DNA of 9,717 bases from the NCBI RefSeq assembly GCF_000718775.1, contig NZ_JOCB01000161.1, positions 1 to 9,717 of the forward strand. Reading direction: 5' to 3'. The DNA comes from Streptomyces sp. NRRL S-31. GTDB taxonomy: Bacteria; Actinomycetota; Actinomycetes; Streptomycetales; Streptomycetaceae. Shown here in pieces: positions 6,484 to 9,717 of this stretch; position 1 is the first letter of the stretch; every line of letters begins with the position of its first letter. The translations under genes were made by a program, and so were the position numbers. The notes beneath the pieces were generated by a model, which saw only the letters and a list, made by a program, of their open reading frames with translations, searched no databases and had not been told where the DNA came from.

Positions 6484-6492
6484 TGTGGAAAA
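6484..6492 (-). promoter_or_regulatory. DnaA box (TTTTCCACA)
   Basis: The + strand reads TGTGGAAAA, i.e. TTTTCCACA on the minus strand, one base from the classical box. It lies four bases from the next box in the same orientation. Confidence 0.55.
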
Positions 6493-6496
6493 CGGC

Positions 6497-6505
6497 TGTG
6501 GATAA
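6497..6505 (-). promoter_or_regulatory. DnaA box (TTATCCACA)
   Basis: The + strand reads TGTGGATAA, a perfect classical DnaA box on the minus strand. It faces the box at 6453-6461 across a pyrimidine-rich spacer that includes TTCTTTTTCCCC. Confidence 0.75.
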
Positions 6506-6553
6506 CTCGGTGGACAGCCCTGGGCAGAGCTGCCCGCCGGGCCGTTCCCCGGG

Positions 6554-6808
6554 CTACTTCCACTGCGTGGAGACACCGAACCCGGCGGCGATGAAGCCGA
6601 AGCCGACCACGATGTTCCAGTTGTCCAGGCTGTCGACCGGCAGCGAGCCGTCGGTCACGTAGAAGACGACGATCCAGGCCAGGCCGACGAGGAACATCGC
6701 CAGCATGACCGGTGCGACCCAGGCCCGATTGGTCAGCCTGATGGCCTGCGCCTGCTTCGCCGGCGGCGGCGTGAAGTCGGCCTTCTTGCGGATACGTGAC
6801 TTCGGCAC
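6554..6808 (-). CDS. crgA: Cell division protein CrgA
   Basis: This 84-residue protein is the small two-pass membrane protein that modulates FtsZ-ring assembly and septation in Streptomyces aerial hyphae and recruits septal proteins in mycobacteria. It begins [20 protein letters not shown], a basic cytoplasmic N-terminus characteristic of CrgA. Two hydrophobic helices follow at about 31-51 ([19 protein letters not shown]) and 65-79 ([15 protein letters not shown]), separated by the conserved [14 protein letters not shown] loop, with the typical STQWK end. The length equals that of S. coelicolor CrgA as I recall it. The GTG at 6808 is chosen because GGAGAG lies just upstream on the minus strand and homologues start exactly here. 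A longer frame runs upstream but would overlap the divergent DUF881 gene. Its 3' end faces the DnaA-box region. Confidence 0.97.
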   Translation of the reverse strand: MPKSRIRKKADFTPPPAKQAQAIRLTNRAWVAPVMLAMFLVGLAWIVVFYVTDGSLPVDSLDNWNIVVGFGFIAAGFGVSTQWK

Positions 6809-6959
6809 GAGGGTCTCTCCTGTCGATGCGCTGCGTGGCCGCGCAGGGAACTGGTCGGGCTCGGGGCAGCGTACAAGGGGCCAACATGACGACTCTGTGT
6901 GCTCCCCCGGGCGTCCGTTAGCGTAGTGCTTCCGTGGCGCCGAAGGAGATAAGGGTACG
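6809..6959. promoter_or_regulatory. Divergent promoter region of crgA and the DUF881 gene
   Basis: These 151 bases separate the GTG of crgA from the TTG of the DUF881 gene. TAGCGT (6919-6924) is a possible -10 for the rightward operon, but no good -35 pairs with it. The rightward ribosome binding site GAAGGAGAT (6942-6950) is strong but about ten bases from the start. On the minus strand GGAGAG precedes crgA. The promoters are inferred mainly from the divergent layout. Confidence 0.4.
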
Positions 6960-7748
6960 TTGAGCAATTCTGCCGACTCCCCCGGGACGGGATCAACGGG
7001 TCCGGGTCCGGCCCGCAGGTCGCGTCCGCGTCCCGTGCGGGTCCTCACCGCGGCCGTCTTCGCCCTGGCCGGGCTGATCTTCTTCACCAGCTTCGACACG
7101 GCCAAGGGCACCGACATCCGCCAGGACGGCTCCCTGCTGAAGCTGTCCGACCTGATCCAGCAGCGCAGCCGCAAGAACAAGGAGCTGGACGAGTCCAACG
7201 CGGCCCTGCGCGGCAGCGTGGAGTCCCTCGCCGAGAGCGACGACGGCAGCACCAGGGCCGAGGACCGGAAGCTCGGCGGTCTGGAGAAGAGCGCGGGCAC
7301 CCGGCGGCTGACCGGCGAGGCCGTCACCGTCACCCTGAACGACGCCCCGCCCGACGCCACCGCCAAGCTCCCCGGCTATCCCGAGCCGCAGCCCGACTAC
7401 CTGGTCATCCACCAGCAGGACCTCCAGGCCGTGGTGAACGCGCTGTGGCAGGGCGGCGCCAAGGGCATCCAGGTCATGGACCAGCGGCTGATCTCCACCA
7501 GCGCGGTGCGCTGCGTCGGCAACACCCTGATCCTCCAGGGCCGCGTCTACTCACCGCCGTACAAGATCACGGCGGTCGGGGACCCCGGCCGGCTGAAGCG
7601 GGCGCTCGCGGACAGCAAGGCGATCCAGACCTACATGGTCTACGTCAACGTCTACGGCCTCGGCTGGAAAGTCGCCGACGACGGGCCGGTGACTCTGCCC
7701 GGTTACTCGGGCACAGTGGATCTGCGCTACGCGAAGCCAGTGGAGTAG
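6960..7748 (+). CDS. DUF881 family membrane-anchored protein
   Basis: This 262-residue protein is the counterpart of mycobacterial Rv0012, which sits beside crgA in the same way. The biochemical role of the family is not established; its constant location beside division genes suggests a septation or envelope function. A Pro/Arg-rich cytoplasmic N-terminus (1-27) precedes one membrane helix at about 28-45 ([18 protein letters not shown]). A predicted coiled coil follows (about 58-110, [22 protein letters not shown]), then the extracytoplasmic DUF881 domain (about 117-258). That domain carries the typical [27 protein letters not shown] stretch, [11 protein letters not shown] and a final GTVDLRYA. 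The start is TTG, which fits the N-terminus of homologues, with GGAG about 11 bases upstream. The next gene begins 48 bases downstream, after a GC-rich gap with GCCGGC repeats and the ribosome binding site GGGAG (7786-7790). Confidence 0.92.
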   Translation: MSNSADSPGTGSTGPGPARRSRPRPVRVLTAAVFALAGLIFFTSFDTAKGTDIRQDGSLLKLSDLIQQRSRKNKELDESNAALRGSVESLAESDDGSTRAEDRKLGGLEKSAGTRRLTGEAVTVTLNDAPPDATAKLPGYPEPQPDYLVIHQQDLQAVVNALWQGGAKGIQVMDQRLISTSAVRCVGNTLILQGRVYSPPYKITAVGDPGRLKRALADSKAIQTYMVYVNVYGLGWKVADDGPVTLPGYSGTVDLRYAKPVE

Positions 7749-7796
7749 CCGGGCCGGCGGGCAGGCCGGCCGGCAGGTCTCGGTCGGGAGCCGCCG

Positions 7797-8486
7797 GTGC
7801 GGGTGATCGTCAGAACGGCCAGCGAACTGTGCATCACCGTCGGCGCCCTGATCGTGCTCTTCGTGGGCTATGCGCTGTTCTGGACCGGCGTGCGGGCCGA
7901 GGGCGCGATGAGCGACCAGATCGACCGGCTCCAGCGGCAGTGGGCGCGGGGGAGCGTGCGGCCGGCGGACGCCCCGGGCGGACGGACTCCGGCCCCGCCG
8001 GAGCCGGCGCCGTACCGGGCCGGCGAGCCCTTCGCGATCATGTACATCCCGCGGCTCGGTGCCACGTGGAACAAGCCGGTGCTGGAGGGCACCGGCCGGG
8101 ACGTGCCGGCCCGGGGACTCGCCCACTACCGGGGGACCGCGCGGCTCGGACAGCGCGGCAACTTCGCGGTCGCCGGGCACCGGCGGACCTACGGCGACCC
8201 GTTCAAGGACTTCCCGCGGCTGCGGCCGGGCGACGCGGTGGTGCTCACCGACGGAACCACCTGGTTCACGTACCGGATCGACAAAGGTCCCTACAAAACC
8301 GTGCCGACCGACGTCGCGGTGGTCGATCCTGTCCCGCGGGCTTCGGGGTATCCGCGTCCGGGCCGGTACCTGACCCTGACCACCTGCGATCCGGAGTGGG
8401 GGCACAGCCACCGGCTGATCGTCTGGGCGCACCTGGACGCCACGCGACCCGTGGAGACAGGCGAACCGGAGGCTCTGCGCCGCTAG
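7797..8486 (+). CDS. Class E sortase
   Basis: This 229-residue membrane-anchored cysteine transpeptidase belongs to the group that attaches surface proteins bearing a LAxTG-type signal to the Streptomyces cell wall. A short N-terminus leads into one signal-anchor helix at about 12-30 (CITVGALIVLFVGYALFW). A Pro-rich linker (57-72) precedes the sortase barrel. The catalytic residues are all present: His128 in AVAGHRR (124-130), Cys197 in LTLTTC (192-197) and Arg206 in HSHRLIVW (203-210). The TLTTC form and the short N-terminus fit class E. The GTG at 7797 has GGGAG six bases upstream; another in-frame GTG at 7803 is possible. It lies between the DUF881 gene and a small membrane-protein gene, and is probably co-transcribed with them. 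The class is well supported; its substrates are not visible here. Confidence 0.94.
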   Translation: MRVIVRTASELCITVGALIVLFVGYALFWTGVRAEGAMSDQIDRLQRQWARGSVRPADAPGGRTPAPPEPAPYRAGEPFAIMYIPRLGATWNKPVLEGTGRDVPARGLAHYRGTARLGQRGNFAVAGHRRTYGDPFKDFPRLRPGDAVVLTDGTTWFTYRIDKGPYKTVPTDVAVVDPVPRASGYPRPGRYLTLTTCDPEWGHSHRLIVWAHLDATRPVETGEPEALRR

Positions 8487-8529
8487 TCTGGTGACGTACG
8501 GCGTGGGTCTGGTGCCGTAGGGGACACGG

Positions 8530-8549
8530 AAGGGACGGCAAGGGACGGC
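8530..8549 (+). repeat. Tandem duplicated ribosome-binding-site decamer
   Basis: AAGGGACGGC is repeated exactly at 8530-8539 and 8540-8549, directly before the ATG at 8550. The nearer AGGGA is only four bases from the start and the farther one about fourteen, neither of which is the usual spacing. Confidence 0.7.
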
Positions 8550-8711
8550 ATGTACGGCTGGATCTGGCGGCATCTGCCGGGCAACGCGTGGGTGCGGGCG
8601 CTGATCTCGCTCGTACTGGTCCTGGCCCTGGTCTACGTCCTGTTCCAGTACGTCTTCCCGTGGGCCGAGCCGCTGCTGCCCTTCAACGATGTGACGGTGG
8701 ACAACCAGTGA
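8550..8711 (+). CDS. Small single-pass membrane protein between sortase and amidotransferase
   Basis: This is a 53-residue protein of unknown function starting at ATG 8550. The N-terminus (MYGWIWRHLPGNAWVRA) is aromatic and basic. It is followed by one hydrophobic helix at about 17-36 (ALISLVLVLALVYVLFQYVF) and a short acidic tail (PWAEPLLPFNDVTVDNQ) that ends outside if the positive-inside rule holds. Tail-rich Pro and Trp and a well-formed helix argue for a real protein, as do strong G/C third positions and AGGGA just upstream. Its stop codon overlaps the GTG of the amidotransferase gene (GTGA, 8708-8711), so it is probably the translational leader of that gene. I believe similar small proteins occur at this place in other Streptomyces, but that is from memory. 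It could help anchor or regulate the sortase. Confidence 0.8.
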   Translation: MYGWIWRHLPGNAWVRALISLVLVLALVYVLFQYVFPWAEPLLPFNDVTVDNQ

Positions 8712-9346
8712 GTGCGCGGATTCTCGTCGTCGACAACTATGACAGCTTCGTCTTCAACATCGTCCAGTACCTGTACCAGCTGGGCGCGGAGTGCGAGGTG
8801 CTGCGCAACGACGAGGTGTCGACCGCGCACGCCCAGGACGGCTTCGACGGGGTGCTGCTCTCCCCCGGGCCGGGGACGCCGGAGCAGGCGGGCGTGTGCG
8901 TGGACATGGTCCGGCACTGCGCGGCCACCGGGGTGCCGGTCTTCGGGGTGTGCCTCGGCATGCAGTCGATGCAGGTGGCGTACGGCGGTGTGGTCGACCG
9001 GGCGCCCGAGCTGCTGCACGGCAAGACCTCCCCGGTCGAGCACGAGGGCAAGGGCGTCTTCGCGGGCCTGCCCTCGCCCTTCACGGCGACCCGCTACCAC
9101 TCCCTGGCCGCCGAACCGGCGACCGTCCCGGCGGAGCTGGAAGTGACCGCCCGCACCCACGACGGCATCATCATGGGCCTGCGCCACCGGGAACTCCCGG
9201 TCGAGGGCGTCCAGTTCCACCCGGAGTCGGTGCTGACCGAGCACGGGCACCGGATGCTGGCCAACTGGCTCGCGGAGTGCGGCGACCACGGTGCCGTGGC
9301 GAGGTCGGCGGGGCTCGCCCCGGTGGTGGGCAGGGCCACGGCGTGA
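8708..9346 (+). CDS. pabA: Aminodeoxychorismate/anthranilate synthase component II (glutamine amidotransferase)
   Basis: This 212-residue class I glutamine amidotransferase hydrolyses glutamine and passes ammonia to a chorismate-binding partner, yielding 4-amino-4-deoxychorismate (folate) or anthranilate (tryptophan). Motifs are LVVDNYDSFVFNIVQYL (6-22), SPGPGTP (52-58, oxyanion region), GVCLGMQ (80-86) with nucleophile Cys82, LLHGKTS (102-108), and VQFHPES (168-174) with His171 and Glu173. The catalytic triad is complete. The mycobacterial counterpart at this locus is called trpG, and such proteins may serve both pathways, so pabA and trpG are both defensible. No component I gene is in the window. 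The GTG at 8708 overlaps the stop of the small membrane-protein gene, and the stop overlaps the GTG of the next gene. The last 25 residues are a variable extension. Confidence 0.93.
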   Translation: MSARILVVDNYDSFVFNIVQYLYQLGAECEVLRNDEVSTAHAQDGFDGVLLSPGPGTPEQAGVCVDMVRHCAATGVPVFGVCLGMQSMQVAYGGVVDRAPELLHGKTSPVEHEGKGVFAGLPSPFTATRYHSLAAEPATVPAELEVTARTHDGIIMGLRHRELPVEGVQFHPESVLTEHGHRMLANWLAECGDHGAVARSAGLAPVVGRATA

Positions 9347-9717
9347 CCGCGCTGCGCCCCGAGCGCGAGGACATGTACGGCGGCGGGAGACCGTACGAGT
9401 CCTCCGGCGGTGCGCGGCGGTACCCCGGACGCCGGCCGGACCCGCCGACGGCGCCGCTGCCCCGGCTGACCGGGGACGCCCTGCGGGCGCCCGCGCCCGC
9501 CGAGGACCGCACGGCGCCGCTGCCGCGCGTGGAAGCGGAGACGATGGGTCTGCGCGTCCCCCAGCCGCAGCCGCAGCCGCAGCCGCAGCCGTTCGGGCGG
9601 CAGGGCGTGCCCCCGGGCGCCCCTGGGCCTCCCCCGGCGGCTCCCGCCGCGGGAGCCGCGCCGGACGGCCGCGCGGCCGGGAGAAAGGCCGCCAGACGGC
9701 GCGGCGGGGGCCGGCAC
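9343..9717 (+). CDS. N-terminal part of a proline-rich membrane protein, probably a second class E sortase (runs off the window)
   Basis: An open frame starts at GTG 9343 inside a GTGA overlap with the amidotransferase stop and continues for 125 codons to the last base. The visible part is hydrophilic, low-complexity and rich in Pro, Ala, Gly and Arg (MTALRPEREDMYGGG at the start). It includes five QP repeats (residues 74-83) and ends in a basic patch, RKAARRRGGGRH (114-125), of the kind that precedes a membrane helix. No catalytic motif is visible yet. I call it a sortase because Streptomyces genomes, as I recall, place class E sortases with a long disordered cytoplasmic N-terminus directly downstream of this amidotransferase and before the pknB cluster. 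The coding call is firm, with clear G/C third-position bias; the product is inferred from context. Confidence 0.65.
   Translation, partial: MTALRPEREDMYGGGRPYESSGGARRYPGRRPDPPTAPLPRLTGDALRAPAPAEDRTAPLPRVEAETMGLRVPQPQPQPQPQPFGRQGVPPGAPGPPPAAPAAGAAPDGRAAGRKAARRRGGGRH
9562..9591 (+). repeat. Five tandem CAGCCG units encoding (Gln-Pro)5
   Basis: Five perfect hexamers run in frame within the disordered N-terminus of the last gene. Such tracts vary in length between strains through replication slippage. Confidence 0.9.

Larger units (their letters stand above)
6240..6553. other. Non-coding gap between convergent rhomboid and crgA genes
   Basis: This 314-bp interval lies between two genes that both read into it, so no gene promoter is expected here. 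From left to right it holds a 16-bp direct repeat, a TTGTCCACA DnaA box, a weak box (TTGTGCATA, 6327-6335), the 10-bp palindrome CACAGCTGTG (6345-6354), a 10-bp inverted repeat (6354-6397), and a tight group of three DnaA boxes around a pyrimidine-rich tract (6453-6505). Base composition is less GC-rich than the genes, most clearly at 6453-6507. Small open frames here lack convincing starts or codon bias. Confidence 0.7.

Noticed and set aside
6315..6662. Cys-rich + strand open frame (115 codons) across the DnaA-box gap
   Set aside because: The second half is antisense to crgA, there is no ribosome binding site, and the first half is explained by the DnaA boxes and inverted repeat.
6809..7366. 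Long N-terminal extension of crgA on the minus strand
   Set aside because: It runs antisense through the DUF881 gene; CrgA proteins start at MPKSRIRKK, matching the GTG at 6808.
8497..8519. Inverted repeat TACGGC/GCCGTA before the small membrane-protein gene, considered as operator or attenuator
   Set aside because: Only 6 bp with an 11-base loop; too short to support in this base composition.
9637..9659. 9-bp hairpin (GCGGCTCCC/GGGAGCCGC)
   Set aside because: It lies inside the open frame of the last gene in an Ala/Pro-rich stretch, where such complementarity is expected by chance.
1..9717. parS sites, tRNA or rRNA genes, insertion sequences
   Set aside because: Looked for by eye on both strands: no GTTTCACGTGAAAC-like site, no tRNA cloverleaf, no transposase or flanking repeats were seen.

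Overview
The window is high-GC actinobacterial DNA, almost certainly Streptomyces. It shows strong third-position G/C bias, GTG and TTG starts, four-base start/stop overlaps, and a gene order known from the origin-proximal part of Streptomyces chromosomes (crgA, DUF881 protein, class E sortase, glutamine amidotransferase). Mycobacterium tuberculosis has a related order (ppiA, crgA, Rv0012, trpG, pknB). All identifications come from reading the sequence and from knowledge of the families; no search was run.

Region 1 (1-3568, + strand) is a tightly coupled three-gene cluster: a fumarylacetoacetate hydrolase (FAH) family protein followed by two different luciferase-like FMN-dependent monooxygenases, joined by ATGA and GTGA overlaps. 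It looks like the end of a catabolic or scavenging operon whose substrate cannot be read from the window. It ends in a 23-bp perfect hairpin. That hairpin shares sequence with a second hairpin serving the converging gene.

Region 2 (3666-6239) holds a DUF5324 membrane-anchored protein (- strand), a divergent cyclophilin-type peptidyl-prolyl isomerase with an altered active site and a three-unit EARE tail, and a rhomboid protease with an N-terminal zinc-binding module.

Region 3 (6240-6553) is a non-coding gap between the convergent rhomboid and crgA genes. It contains one TTGTCCACA, two TTATCCACA and one TTTTCCACA, i.e. a cluster of DnaA boxes, plus a 16-bp direct repeat and a 10-bp inverted repeat. 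This is the most interesting non-coding signal in the window.

Region 4 (6554-9717) is the cell-envelope and division block. crgA (- strand) is divergent from a + strand run of DUF881 protein, class E sortase, a 53-residue single-pass membrane protein, an anthranilate/aminodeoxychorismate synthase glutamine amidotransferase, and the start of another protein that runs off the window and is probably a second class E sortase. The last three are joined by GTGA overlaps, so a metabolic amidotransferase appears to be translated together with surface-anchoring genes.
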